DNA of 64,000 nt. Origin: Berghia stephanieae (taxonomy: Eukaryota; Mollusca; Gastropoda; Nudibranchia; Aeolidiidae). Where the stretch lies: positions 56,832,634 through 56,896,633 of the forward strand of contig CM067446.1 in the NCBI GenBank assembly GCA_034508935.3, in the 5' to 3' direction. The position numbers and the translations under genes were made by a program. The notes beneath the pieces are model-generated. The model was given only the letters and a program-made list of their open reading frames with translations. It was not told the origin of the DNA and did no database searches. Below are positions 44,193-56,750 of the stretch, piece by piece (position 1 is the first letter of the stretch; every line of letters begins with the position of its first letter).

Positions 44193-47100
44193 ATGTCTGC
44201 CGTAAATCTTGCAAGATTATCAACTTTTATAAATTTCATAATCATCTTATTTCTTATAAACTCTCATTTGATAAAAGCACAAGATATCGAAGATGACATT
44301 GATGACACTGTCCAATTTGAATCAATTAAACCAAATCTTAAGGTGGCTGAAGCTAAAGCTCCCAGGTATATGATTCTTAATATTCTCCATCTCTCTTCTT
44401 CTTCTTTTCTTCTTCTTCTTCTTCTTCTTCTTCTTCTTCCTTCTTCTCTCTTCTTCTTCTTCTTCTTCTTCTTCTTCTTCTTCTTCTTCTTCTTCTTCTT
44501 CTTCTTTCTTCTTCTTTTCTTCTTCTTCTTTCTTCTTCTTCTTCTTCTTCTTCTTCTTCTTCTTCTTCTTCTTCTTCTTCTTCTTCTTCTTCTTCTTCTT
44601 CTTCTTCTTCTTCTTCTTCTTCTTCTTCTTCTCCTTTTGCATATTAACCAATTGACAACCAAACTAGGTATTAATGTTCATTAATGAAATTGGTTTTATA
44701 ATGTTATCTGTAACCATGCATACATAATTGTGTAGTTGGTCTAATGACCGATTAAAAAAAAATTTGGGGAGACATTGAAAAAAACAAACATTAGAATAAA
44801 TAAAGTTGTTTTCCTTTTCAGATTTCTGTTGTATGACGTCAATCCCGGGAAGGTTTCAACCTAAGAAGGGATGTGTACATGCGAATTGCTGTATTAGTTC
44901 ATGAGTTAAACAAGAAAGACCCATGGATTCTAGTTCTGCCTCCATGGGGCCGTCTTTACCATTGGAAATCTCGAGATATAGGACAACAGGAAAGAGTTCC
45001 ATGGTCCAAGTTTTTTGACTTACCAAGTCTCAAAGCCTTTGTTCCCCTCATGGAGTTTGAGGAGTTTTTAAAAGGTTGATTTGTTGTGGAATGTTTTTAA
45101 AATATTTTTCTTATGTTATATTATGAGTGAAATAATTTGTAAGCAAAGGCTTTGAAATACAATAGTACAAGGAGAGTGAGTAATCTTAATGAAATGATTA
45201 AACTTATTCATTTAATCAATTCCAAGGATCTGCTGTCGAATGTAGTCTGATTATTGACTTTTGCCACTTTCATATTTCTATATATTGTGTAATGTTTACA
45301 TTAGATGAAAGTTGAATGAATTATCAATGTTACTATTATGTTTGTAGTAAGATAGATTATTTTCCATAATTCATTTTCAGTACGGGATGAGCCAGTCATT
45401 GATGAATTATACTATCTACAACGGTATGAGGAGGGATGGGACAAATGGGAGCAGAAAATTGATATCAGGCCTTGTATAGAAAACCCGTATCATTATGTAA
45501 GTCAATGGAATTTTTAATTTTCTTTCTTTTTTTTTAGGTCAGCTTTTAACATTTGAAGGACATTTGACTTTTAGGACTTTTTGTCTCAAACTTTTACTCA
45601 ACTCACATATCCATAGGCATAGATGACATTGTTTTTAGCATACTCGCTTCCTAACCTAGTGGACAAGACTAAGTTGCTTACCTATCATGCATAATAGATA
45701 AAGGTAACATACTTTGTCAAAAGTAAATTGCGTCTTTATTTATGCTCCCCTGTCATGTTAGGGGTTCCAATGGCTGGTTGGTTGAGCTCTCACTTCAAAA
45801 ACAAAGGGGCTGGTATAGGTCCCTGGTGTAGCCAAGATTTTTTCTGACCTATCTGACCAGAAGTGATTGAGTCGCTGGGTCTGTTAGATTTAATACTGTT
45901 GTTCATTTAACGTTACATAAGAAAGGATTAATTTTTTGTTACCTGATACACTAAAATTTACTGTGGGAAATCTTGAAAGTAATATATAAAGAAGAATGAG
46001 TCATTAGCTGTAATGCAGCAGTAAGATTGTGAGCCACACCAGTAAATGATAGATTTGATGCAAAATTCATAAATCTATCAGTCTCTATAGTAGTGATATT
46101 TTTGTTGTGGTCAACGGGATTTTAAGAGTTGAAAGGTTGATAAAGTTTTGTGATTTTTTTCCAATTGACAGTGGTGTGAATCAGTAGAATTATTGAGATG
46201 CGATTCTGTCAAACACAAGTTGTTTGATTCAGTAGTTGATACAAGTGTGCTGTGACTGTATACTTATATTCGATCTCAACATATATATATATATATATAT
46301 ATAGGATCCTGAGACAGACAAATGGTATGGATGGTTCTTTGGTTATGATAATGATGTGTGGGCGGACAAGATGGAATGCCTGTCAGCAATGGCACATGCT
46401 GGATTTATAAAAGATTTTCTGAACAAGAACACTACTGGCAGGTACATACAAGACTTATTTCTGATTTTTTAAAAACAAATTTACTCAATTTTTCATGCTT
46501 AAAAAACCTTAAAGCGGGAGCCATGTTTTTTTTTAGATTGCAGAAGATGCATCAGGCAGCTCACTTGAGCAAAGATTACCATGTTCAATATACTAATAGT
46601 TGCGAGTCTTGTATTCTTCAAGATACTTTTTAAATAAAGAATAAATGGTAACAAAAATATCCATTTAAATGATGTTATCAAAATTGTGAGTATTATTATA
46701 CAATAAACATGATGTTGATAGAATAGATATGTACAGTAGAATTACTTTAAACCGAAATTTTGGGGATCTTCTAAACCATTTCTGTTTAAAGACATTTTGG
46801 TTTAAAGCAAGTTCTCGTTTTGCGATGTTTTTCAAGGGTAGTAACTATTTAAGAAATTTGCTCATTTAATCGTATCATGGGTTTCCCCATAAATGTAGTT
46901 GTTGAATAAATGCCGTCTTCGTAACCATTTTAAAAATCATTATTTTTTTTTTTTTTTTATGTTATTATTATTTTTTTTTGGGTGTGTTTTTAAAATATTT
47001 TTGGGAGTTTTCGTTTTCAATTCAAAATTGTTGAAAGAGTTGTGTTCGGGATGCCGTGTTTTTTACATATCTCCGTCTTGATCAACTTTTTTTTCATCTA

Positions 47101-50100
47101 CTTCACATAGTATTTTGATTTCAACTCCAACATGTAAGCACAATGCTTTCTTTTAGACATCTTTTAGTAAAATGTAAAGCTAAAATAAGATCGAAAGTTC
47201 TTGTGCGATAATTGATAATGAATGATGCGCAGCTACTCAGAGGTGAAGTGAAATGGAAATGAAAAGGCGTGTCAATGCTAAGCTGTCTACTATACACCTC
47301 TCTTTTGTTGAAAAGCCATTAGGTTCAAAGGCCTAATTACATAGACCCCCCCCCCCCCCCCTCTCACACACACATTCAATCAAAGTGGAAATGAAATGGC
47401 ATGTCAATGGTAAGTTGTCTATCCCCCCCCCCCCCCCTCCTTATTGTCATGTTGAAAATCCAGTCAGTTCCAAAGCATCAACACACGAGCGAGAACATCT
47501 CGCTTGCGTGATTCTACACCCCAACTCCCCCTCTTTCCTCATTTTTCGCCTGCCAGTCACCCGTTGTCTTCCTTTTCCAGTCTGCGATCATGGTGCTGGC
47601 CAAACCCAAGTGCAGTGATTGAAGTGTTTGCCTACCCCCCCACCCCACCCATCACCCTCATCTTATACTTACGCTCTTTGTTTTAATATCGCCGGGCATG
47701 ATTATGTGGGGCCACCTTCCCGAATTTTTGAAGAAAAATAGAGAGAGAGAAAGGGAAGGTGCTCTCAAGTTGTTTCGGTTTAAAGAAACTCATTCTTAGA
47801 AGTATTTCGGTTCATCGTAAGAATAAGTACAAAGATAATGAAGAAACTAGTACAATTTATTAAATTCTTTGCGGTTTAAGGTATTTTTCGGTTTAGCTTC
47901 TTTCGGTTTAAAGTCATTTTACTGTATATTGTTTGCTTACCAAAATAAAATAGATGCTTTTCAAACAAAACATTAATTTGGACTGGGAGCAGGCTTTGAC
48001 AGGTTTGGAAAAGAAGAAATAAAATAGACATTGTGTGAAACTACAGACTTTTGAAAAGTTGGCTGTCTATCCATTCATTTCTTCAATTTCGATAACAAAT
48101 TGTTATGGCATCGTAATCATAAAGTTGTCACTGCCATTGAATTGTCCAAGTTAATACAAAGGAATGCAGAATCCTACTCCATCAATGACTCTCAGTGCAA
48201 AAATTAAAGCCTGAGTTTAAATCTGCTATTGCACCGTTAATTGGGTTAATTCAATCAGGATGTTTCTTTTTTTTATTAGAATTTAGTCTAAAGAGGCCAT
48301 TTGAATGTATGGGCAAGCCATATAAGTATTGGGATAAATATATGATGTTGTGAGGAACATAAGATGTTATTCTTATGAGCAGTATCAATGTGCCATTGTC
48401 CAGTATCTTCAGAATGCTAAATGCCGTCTTATTTAAAAAATGAGAGGCATTCTGAAAATGTTTCACTTTAAACATAGCCATTGAAATTTATTGTTGTCTA
48501 TGTCATTTTAATTATTCAGAGCAATAATGTTGGACAGGGCAGAAGTTTTGCTCCATGACCACTTTGGGGATGCAGTGTTCTGGAAGGTAGGAAGTACTTT
48601 AAACTCTGCATGTTATAATTCAACTGTTTAAAGCTTTGGGTTATCACTCTATCGTTATCTTTGAACAGTTTCTCTTTGTGTTTTCATATCAATGTAATTA
48701 ATTCTTGTTATTTCTTGTTTTGTTTGGGTTTGTTTTATGTCTTTTTTTTTTTTTGGTTATTGATTTTCTCTTCCTATAAACAGGAATGTATCTTTGACTG
48801 GGCTAGTAATTTTTTAAATCGTCTAATCCTACAAAAGAAGAGGTCCTGGTCTGGGGAGGGAGCAAGTTAAAATGTTAATTTTTCGGGGATTTATTGCAAA
48901 AATCATAGCTATTGATGTCGAATTTCGCTCTTAGTATGCAGATCTGTAAAATGATAATAATAAAAATAACAATAATAAAAAATTGTACCACGTATCTACC
49001 CTTCAATTTTGCCATTTGCAGAATTTGTATGGAAAATACTTTTTAAATTTTTATCCATATAGAAATCGCCTCTGATTAGATATTTATCATTTTGATACGT
49101 TTTCTTTGAAGCAAAGTTTTCCCACTAAAGTAAGGATTGAGCTTGATACAGAAGACAAAATTTAGTCTATCTTGATATATTCTTCCCTAATGAATTCTTT
49201 TGTCTAATCTCATCTTCATTCCTTTTTTTTTTTTTAATTTTTTTTTATGGCATTTATATAATCATGAAGTGTCACAGACAATTGTTAACATCCAATAAGG
49301 AAAAATATATTGTTTTTATCATTCATTTTAGGCCAGAAGAAGTATGAGATTTGCCAAACATCTTCGTGACATTGGAGATGAATTCAGAAGAGAGCATCTC
49401 GATTCTAATGACAATGATGATGTGACCACTTTGGATCCAGACTGGCAAAATATGAAGGTGAAATGTGTAATCGTCTCTCTTTGTCCTTTTACTCTCAACA
49501 GCTTTCTTATGACTGTTCTATTGGATTTAAAATTCAAAATTCACACCTCTTCAACTAATTGTCCACTGATAAAACAAATGTAATTGACATAGAAAAGGCA
49601 TGTAAATTGTTTATGTTATTTTGTTAATATTATTTTCAAAGCTTGATGGGTTTCTTAAACGGATTATTGTATGCATCAGATTTGATTTACGTGAAGTAGA
49701 GTTGATTTAGAAATAGCTTATATATTGAGCAAAGATTCTGAAAATAAATCTGTTCCTTTTTTTCAAACCATTAGCTAGAACCATTTAACTTTTATGTAAT
49801 GATAATGATAATATTGTAATAGGGTGAGAGTGGTGATAACCGGAACATATCTTAATCTTTATTTTTGAAGGTTTGAGTCGAAACGTTTCTATGTCTTCAA
49901 TTTGTATTGAGGCCTAATTCGTCAACACTTTTCACTGACAAACCACTACTTCTTTCAGAGAAATCATGGAGATGCATTAGGAGGACCTTACATGGCAGTC
50001 CATCTACGTCGTCAGGATTTTGTCATTGTAAGAAAGAGCCATACCCCTTCACTAAAATATGCTGCCAAACAAATTAAGGAAGCCATGGAGAAGACAGGAC

Positions 50101-51540
50101 TCAAAAAAATATTCATTGCTACCGATGCTCCGGATGATGGTGAGTGTCTAAAGCGTTTGATGGTGAATGGTGTTATAATATTTCTTTGGAGACACATTGA
50201 GTTAGCCTGATAATTGAGTTTAAATTGTTGCTTCAATTGGTTTCATTTTTTACCTTAGCAGGCTTTATTTTTAGTGAAAGACAATAAGTCTGAGATTAAC
50301 TGAGCATCAGCTGCCATCCACCACTTTAAATAATTCAAAGGCATTTTCTATCCACAAAGGTAAAGAATATTTTTTCTGAATCCAATGGCATACAATATAA
50401 CATGTTTGTTTCGAATTTATGTTATTTATTACAACTTGGTCAAGAAGTTTAGAGATGGCTGTACATGTGTGATGATGCCTCTCACAACTTGGGCTATGAT
50501 GGTTACAATGAGCAAATTAGGCTCTCACTTAAGGAATGTTGTTCCAATCTTTAAACTATCATTGCTTCCAGTCATGCTAAACTTGTCATTTATTTTCGCT
50601 CAAAGAATGCTATATTTTTGGTATCACCTTAAATAGTGTTTGTTTTATTCTCGTGATTAATTCAGGTTTTGGGGTTGTATCTTGTTTTAAATGATGCTAG
50701 AGATGTGATATTGTTGAACGATCAACTGTCTTCTTCTCTATTCATCAGAATTCAAGACACTGTCCAAAAATTTAAAGGACTATAAAATTTACAGATACAA
50801 ACCATCCAAAGAAGTTCATAAAAAATACAAAGACGGGGGTGTGGCCATTATTGACCAATGGATTGCATCTCATGCAAGGTAACCATATTTTAATTTTCCT
50901 TGCTGTAGTATTGAATACAATTCAAACACCATAATTATTTGTCATCAACTCTGATATTTCATTTCATGTCCCTAATGACTGTCAAAATTGTTAGATCACA
51001 ATTCCAAGAAAGTCATCAATTATCTCATTGATCAATCATCTCATTAATTTGACAGGTGCTCTACAAGTAACACTATAATCTTCTTTACCCTACCCTTATT
51101 TTTCCAACTGCTTCTTCCATTTTATCTCGTATCAATTGAAATAAAATAGGGTAAATGAGATTATAGTGTTTTTGTTGGAAAAGAAATTGATGAGATGACG
51201 GCAATGTATCATGTTTGATGTTTTGCAAATAAACATTTAGTTTACTCTTCTGTGCTTTGGAGGTGTTGATATAAAAGGGGTTGATTGTTTTTCTGTTTGT
51301 TGGACATAACACGAGATTTGCGACCTTTAAATTGAATGTAGATAGTCCAGAGTAACCAGAACAACACACAATGTTGATGATAGGTAAATAATGCATAAGA
51401 AAATCACAGTTTTAGGTGCATCCATCTGTTCCATGAGCTATCTAGCTTGCTACAAAGTGAAATGAGAAGCTTGACCCCATGATATACAAAAAAATATCTG
51501 ATTTTTTGAATATTATATATTATTATTATTATTATTATTA

Positions 51541-51597
<57 letters not shown>

Positions 51598-51624
51598 TAT
51601 CATTATTATTATTATTATTTATTA

Positions 51625-51678
<54 letters not shown>

Positions 51679-51692
51679 TATTATTATTATTA

Positions 51693-51728
<36 letters not shown>

Positions 51729-51946
51729 TATTATTATTATTATTATAAGTATAACACTGCTATAACCGTTTTACTTTGTATTACATTTACAGACACTTCA
51801 TCGGAACACAGGAGTCCACTTTTTCTTTTCGAATTCGGGATGAAAGAGAAATTTTAGGATTTGATCCAAAAACTACATATAACCAATTTTGTGTTCAAGG
51901 AGAGAAAGAATGTGAGGAACCATCAAAATGGCTGATTGTTTATTAG
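44193..51946 (+). CDS. POFUT2: GDP-fucose protein O-fucosyltransferase 2, 9 exons, one apparent frameshift
   Basis: POFUT2 transfers fucose to Ser/Thr of thrombospondin type 1 repeats in the ER. Exons: 44193-44365, 44822-45074, 45381-45496, 46305-46441, 48520-48586, 49332-49457, 49959-50139, 50749-50878, 51793-51946; all introns are GT-AG and phases agree. The product is about 445 residues (human 429). Residues 1-29 form a signal peptide. Family blocks: FLLYDVNP and [32 protein letters not shown] (exon 2); GWFFGYDND (exon 4); VMLDRAE-like [15 protein letters not shown] (exon 5); [18 protein letters not shown] (exon 6); [14 protein letters not shown] with the GDP-fucose-binding Arg (exon 7); [15 protein letters not shown] (exon 8); [20 protein letters not shown] (exon 9). 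In exon 2 the codon for the catalytic Glu (human Glu54, here residue 68) has lost one G: the G run at 44847-44849 has three G where four are needed, so the frame as given stops 5 codons later. Everything else is conserved, so assembly error is the likelier reading. Confidence 0.93.
44387..44635 (+). repeat. (TTC)n array in POFUT2 intron 1
   Basis: A polypyrimidine array of about 250 bp starting about 20 bp after the exon 1 donor. Long Leu/Phe or Lys/Arg open frames here are artefacts. Confidence 0.95.
46734..47924. mobile_element. Tigger/pogo-like non-autonomous element (1.19 kb) in POFUT2 intron 4
   Basis: The left end CAGTAGAATTACTTTAAACC and right end (reverse complement) CAGTAAAATGACTTTAAACC form inverted repeats flanked by TA (46732-46733 and 47925-47926). 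Terminal CAGTA.AA with a TA target is typical of Tigger/pogo elements. Several GGTTTAAAG motifs lie near both ends. Inside are poly-C runs and a diverged repeat around GGAAATGAAA.GGC.TGTCAATG (about 47250-47437). Confidence 0.75.
51515..51747. repeat. (TTA)n array in POFUT2 intron 8
   Basis: TTA trinucleotides with few interruptions, ending about 45 bp before the exon 9 acceptor. Confidence 0.95.
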
Positions 51947-51970
51947 GAATTTTTTTAATGATTATGGATC

Positions 51971-51976
51971 AATAAA
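51971..51976 (+). terminator. POFUT2: Polyadenylation signal candidate for POFUT2
   Basis: AATAAA 25 bp after the POFUT2 stop codon. Longer 3' UTRs with other signals cannot be excluded. Confidence 0.45.
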
Positions 51977-52359
51977 TTAGGATTCTTGCACTCTTTTGAT
52001 GCATCAAACTAAAAAGGAGCAAGCACTCAAATGTGGACTCCTTAAACAATTTTGACTTTGATATTTGTGATCAGATAAAAAATATTTTCTTTTTGTTGAT
52101 TATTATTTTTTGTTTTTGTTATTTGTTTGTTTTGTTTTGTTGTTTTTTTTGGTCTTCCATGTTTTAGATGAAGTAGGGGTTTGACGGGGTGACTTGACAT
52201 ATAGTTTAATTTATTTAGAAATCAGTATACATTTTTATTTTTATACACTAATGAGATTGCATTGTTTCAGATGCTTTTTTCCAGTTATGATTATTTCACC
52301 ATATTTGAACTGAATGTGTTCAGAAATGAATTTTCATTTTATGCCTTTTTTTTTCTCTA

Positions 52360-52445
52360 TGGATCCTCGCGGTAGTTGAATTGGTAGAGCATTTTTCAAA
52401 CGAGCAATGGAAGCGGTTTTGATCACAGGTTGATTTAAGGTTGTT
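52360..52445 (+). mobile_element. tRNA-like SINE head
   Basis: GGATCCTCGCGGTAGTTGAA, TTGGTAGAGCA and GGTTTTGATCAC resemble a tRNA with A and B boxes, but no anticodon arm could be fitted. Confidence 0.4.
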
Positions 52446-52605
52446 GTCTTCTTTCTGACCCCTCTTATCAGCATGTAGGAAAATACTTTTGCAATATGTG
52501 ATCATTTGATCCAAATAGTAGCAAGCATTTGTTCCATGGTCCTCTTGGTTCTTACTTTTTTTCTCTGTTTTTTTATTTTTTTTGTTCATATTGTAAATCG
52601 CCTTT

Positions 52606-52607
<2 letters not shown>

Positions 52608-52694
<87 letters not shown>
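52608..52694. repeat. (GA)n microsatellite
   Basis: Nearly pure GA dinucleotides. Confidence 0.95.
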
Positions 52695-52699
52695 TTTTT

Positions 52700-54095
52700 A
52701 TTGGATACTGCTATAATAATACTAACAAATTTGTTTTACGTGGATTCAGGTCTTACTTTTGTTTTTCATTTCATGTATGAGCTAATGCTCTGCTGTTCAT
52801 CTTTTTTTTTTTCATAAAATCCTTTTGTCTCATTATACCTAAATGACCCAAAAGTGTCACAAATCAACAAATTATTGTATCTCTTTCAAATAACTGTTTT
52901 TCATTGAATGATTCATAATTTTTGCTATTCTTTTTGAAGTCAGACGATATTATCCTTATCATATTTTAACATTTTGTCACATTTAATATTTTGTCACCTG
53001 ATACAGTCCTGTAAACTCACAAGCAATGGGGTAGTAGAAAAGTTGTTTTATTTTTGTGCAACTAGCTATGATTTAATAGCTGGGTCTGTTAGATCTGGTA
53101 GAAAGCACAATAGATTATTGTGTTGTTCATAGGCCAAAGAGTTGTAAACAATTATTAATGTTTATTTATCACTATTCAACTGGCTAAACTTACATTTTTC
53201 TTTCTTTCTTTTATTATATTTTTTTTACACACGACACACTTTCTCTCATGTAAATGATTTAATGATAACTTTGTATTTCAGTTTCAAGGTTTTTCCTACT
53301 GTTCATTTTTATTTATAGACATCTTGCCAACACGTGGAATATAAATCTGATCTCAGAACTATTAATCAAACAGAATGAACACAACTATCAATCTTAAAAT
53401 AAATTCAGAAGAATAATGAGAATGACATGGTTGTGATAAAAATGGTGACGATGAAAAAGATGATTATTTACCTGTTCTTTATATCATTTTTATAACTCTA
53501 TTTCAATAATTATGATTTTGCCCTACATAAATGCCATAATATATTAGACGATTCTTTCATCTCTTTGTATTTTTTAAACGAGTTAATATTTATAGTGCCA
53601 AATAACACAAGTTTGCGAGTGTGTGTTATTGCACGATAAAAATATAACGAGTTTAATAAATACAAAGAAATGAAAGAATACGTTTATTCCACCCCTACAA
53701 GTAATATTATTAGATATTTTGTAACCAAATGGTATGGTATTAGTACTTCTATTCACCATTATTTGTATCTTTTTCCTTCTGCTTGATGACAATTTGACCC
53801 AAAACTAAAAATGTTAGATATGTATTAAAGCGCACCAAAAGATTATATATAATTGCCAATCAGCTGTCTTTTACACCTTCTAACTCACCAATAAAATGTT
53901 CGAAAATATTTTGCACTCGTTCAATAAAATTTTTATTCAACGCGTTCAAAGCATTATTCAACGATTATGTATTTACTAAGAAATGATAGGGTTTTCTAAT
54001 GAGAGGGGTAGAATAATATTTATTAATGATCTTTTACTCTTTTTTTTTTGTTTTTTGTATGTGTTGGCATTGAACATGGATAATATTTTGTGCAG
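52700..54095. other. Downstream flank of POFUT2, no gene; one imperfect foldback
   Basis: ATTCTTTCATCTCTTTGTAT at about 53550 faces an inverted TACAAAGAAATGAAAGAAT at about 53661, giving an imperfect hairpin. No coding exon recognised. Confidence 0.4.
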
Positions 54096-54097
54096 AT

Positions 54098-54275
54098 TTT
54101 GTATTCTAGTGGTATGACACGAGGTTTGTTACCTGTAATCCCGGTTTTGAGTCAATGGACAGCACAAAATTGAGTCCTTGGAAAAAGCTCTTGACTTACA
54201 TATTCTCACCATACTCAGGTGTAAAATGAGTACCTGGCCAGTAACAACATTGTTTCTTTCAAGTACTATGACACA
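54098..54275 (+). mobile_element. SINE family A, truncated
   Basis: GTGGTATGACACGAGGTTTG, ATTGAGTCCTTGGAAAAAGC, ACTCAGGTGTAAAATGAGTA and CCAGTAACAACATTG follow the SINE A order; the 3' end is missing. Confidence 0.7.
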
Positions 54276-54631
54276 TTAAGTGGTTATTACAGTTAATCTA
54301 GATTTTTTGGAAAACTCTCTCCCAAAGAGGAACAAAAGATGAATTGAATTCCCCTTAACGCCAGTTAAAAGGAAACTGCTAGAGAAGGTAAAGGATTCAG
54401 CATGTGACATTGAATATATCCCTTTTGCTGGAGATCCTGTGGCCATGCCAGCATGGAACTTTTAAGCGGCTTCACCTTTACTCTTAGATCTAGAAAATCT
54501 CTGTTGAATTTGTTCCTTTTGTCTTACTGTTGCCTTAGAAGCTTGTTAGATAGGTCTGAATCCTTTATCTTTTCTAGCATTTTCCTTTTAACTGGCATTG
54601 AAATGACCTATACTATAAGTGATGTAGCAGC

Positions 54632-54812
54632 GTTGGCTTCAGGAGTGCTCAGCAGTATGGTCTTTGTTTCATACCCAAAAGGTACTGAGTTCAGCCTTGA
54701 GCAAGTCACCTCATCCTAGCTGAGTTTTCAGCTGATGCCTGGAGACTCGAACGACAAATTTCCCAATGTGAATATATGGAATTCTATTTTATTTTATTTT
54801 ATTTATTTGCAA
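54632..54812 (+). mobile_element. SINE family B copy
   Basis: A tRNA-like CAGCAGTATGGTCTTTGTTT, ACCCAAAAGGTACTGAGTTC, GCAAGTCACCTCATCCTAGC, then a short body and the TATGGAATTCTATTTTATTT tail, in the order of the copy at 33362-33605. Confidence 0.75.
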
Positions 54813-55184
54813 GCGTCTTATAGCCTTGATGGAGAGAAAGAGATTGGGTGAGAGTGGGGTGTGAGCTTCAGCTGAAGACTTTATTATCATGTCATTACGG
54901 TTTGGTCACTGGTATGCACCTTTTTGTTGGTGATTCTTTTTCCATGTAATACAAATCACGTGTCAGTTAACGGTTCAACGTCCAATATCTATGATAAATT
55001 GCCTCACATCTACATTAGTTTTACCCATTAGATAATACCATTAATAATACAAATAAATTTTCATTTTCACCTAAAGAGCCAGTGAACCATTGATTTTTAT
55101 TTCAGAATAGATACAGAGGTACATTCTTACTATCACTAATTTTATTCACCTTTTTTTTCTGCAATCTTGTCTTTTTTACCCAGT

Positions 55185-55492
55185 GCAATTATGTGGTGTA
55201 GTGGTATGACACTCGCCTTCGGATTGGAAAATCCTAGGTTCGAGTCCCACTCTGAGTGGCTCATAGTTGAGTCTTTGGAAAAGACTCTTTACTAACATTC
55301 TCTCACCGTACTCAGGTGTAAAATGGGAAACTTGCCGTTAACAGCATTGTCTCTGTCAGGGAAAAATTGTAATATCACCTTACAGGCGTCATGTCATGTC
55401 TTACATGACATGTGTTGTTGTTGGTTAGGGGCCCCTTGTTAAGCGCTTTGAGCACATTTAGTGAACATTGCACTTTATAAATGCTTTGGGTT
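55185..55492 (+). mobile_element. SINE family A, full-length
   Basis: Head TATGTGGTGTAGTGGTATGA with B box GGTTCGAGTCCC, body TTGAGTCTTTGGAAAAGACT and CCGTTAACAGCATTGTCTCT, 3' end AAGCGCTTTGAGCACATTTA and TTTATAAATGC. Confidence 0.88.
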
Positions 55493-55594
55493 TTTTTTTA
55501 AAATGGTATTGTGAGCTCTAAGATCTCCAAAACCAACAAACTTTTTTTTCTCCATAATGTCTAAGTTGTTTTTCGTTTCGTGATTAATAGTTTA

Positions 55595-55945
55595 TGACCC
55601 AGGGCCTGCGGGTGGTTGGATGGGAGCATCACCCTTGAATCATATACCTATGATGTTCGCATGGGTGTACGATCCGATAGTGATGTCGTTTCTTCTTCTC
55701 TTTACTAGCCTATCCTGCTTCTTTGGTTTGTGATTGTATTTTTGACAGGGGATATTTTTTTCTGTAAATCTTCTGCCTGTTTGTTCTTGGTTATTTATAA
55801 TTTAGCTTATGATATCTTTAGGTTATGATTTTGATTTACATTTGTACTATTTTTGTTAGATTGCTTGTTTTTTTGTTTCAGCGGTCTCTCATATAACCTC
55901 AATTGTGTTGGAAGAGACTTAAAGCAACAAACAAACAAACAAACA
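55595..55945 (+). mobile_element. 3' end of a retroposon with (CAAA)n tail
   Basis: Ends GGTCTCTCATATAACCTCAA, TTGTGTTGGAAGAGACTTAA and AGCAACAAACAAACAAACAA, a 3'-tail structure typical of LINE or SINE ends. No coding sequence was recognised upstream. Confidence 0.5.
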
Positions 55946-56009
55946 GGCAGGGCCTAGAAGAAACTAAATGGTCCCATTCCAGAACAAGAATAGAAAGCCA
56001 CATGGAAAT

Positions 56010-56525
56010 GTTTTTGTTTTTAAGGGTTTTACGGCGCTTGCAACACATTTAGGCAGTAAAAAGGAAGAAAATGGGATAGTAAAAAGTTCTAGAATTACAA
56101 TTAAAGCATCCAAGAAAAAGTAAGAAAAAGCGGAACTGGGAACAAACAGGGATCAGATGTAGATTCCAAGAGCATACCATCAATGTACTTAGTTTGAGAT
56201 CACCAATAAGTCTCATCCGGACACAAGCATGGCCCCCACTAAGAGGAATACACTCAAATGCTTACATTATAAATTGTAACAAATATAATAATACATAACA
56301 GAGAGATGATTTACAAGGAAAAAAATATCATCTCCCAAAACAATAACTATGCATTTGACTGTTTCCCTCCCAGCCAGGACTCCGGCCAGGGCCAGGACAA
56401 AACCAAGCAATCTCATTCCAAGGCAAAGACAGAATGCAAGTTGGAAAACAGATATAGGGGGATAGAAGACACAATAAGTACCTCCCTGCCCACTATTAGA
56501 GGTAGGAACCCCACCCAGCTACATT
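56010..56525 (-). mobile_element. Repeat family E, copy 1
   Basis: In plus-strand order: TTTAAGGGTTTTACGGCGCT, TGCAACACATTTAGG, GGGATAGTAAAAAGTTCTAG, ATGTAGATTCCAAGAGCATA, ACAGAGAGATGATTTACAAG, GACTGTTTCCCTCCCAGCCA, CCAGGACAAAACCAAG and CACTATTAGAGGTAGGAACC. It reads as a retroposon on the minus strand, with the A-rich end at the left. Family not recognised. Confidence 0.7.
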
Positions 56526-56649
56526 GAAAGAACAAGTGATACAGGGGAATAGAAGCGATAGCAATCATGATGTTTATCCTTGTAGAATCCACAGATTGAG
56601 GGCAATACACATATCAGCTAAGGGGAATTCCATCCACCGCTATATATGT

Positions 56650-56750
56650 CTTCATTTTTATGGGTTTATGGCGCCAGTGACACTTGGCCATTTAAGTGCC
56701 AGTAAAAAGGAGGAAAATTATTGTGGGGGGGGGGGGGGGGGGGGGGGGGG
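56650..56750 (-). mobile_element. Repeat family E, short end fragment and poly-G
   Basis: GGTTTATGGCGCCAGTGACA and CATTTAAGTGCCAGTAAAAA belong to the A-rich end of family E; a poly-G run of about 25 bp follows. Confidence 0.55.

Noticed and set aside
44193-44684. POFUT2 exon 1 continuing into a Leu/Phe-rich chain of 163 codons
   Set aside because: The reading frame leaves a splice donor at 44366 and enters a TTC array; the family alignment resumes in exon 2 at 44822.
46358-46633. A 91-codon open frame overlapping POFUT2 exon 4
   Set aside because: It is in a different frame from the POFUT2 exon, whose frame matches the conserved family sequence.
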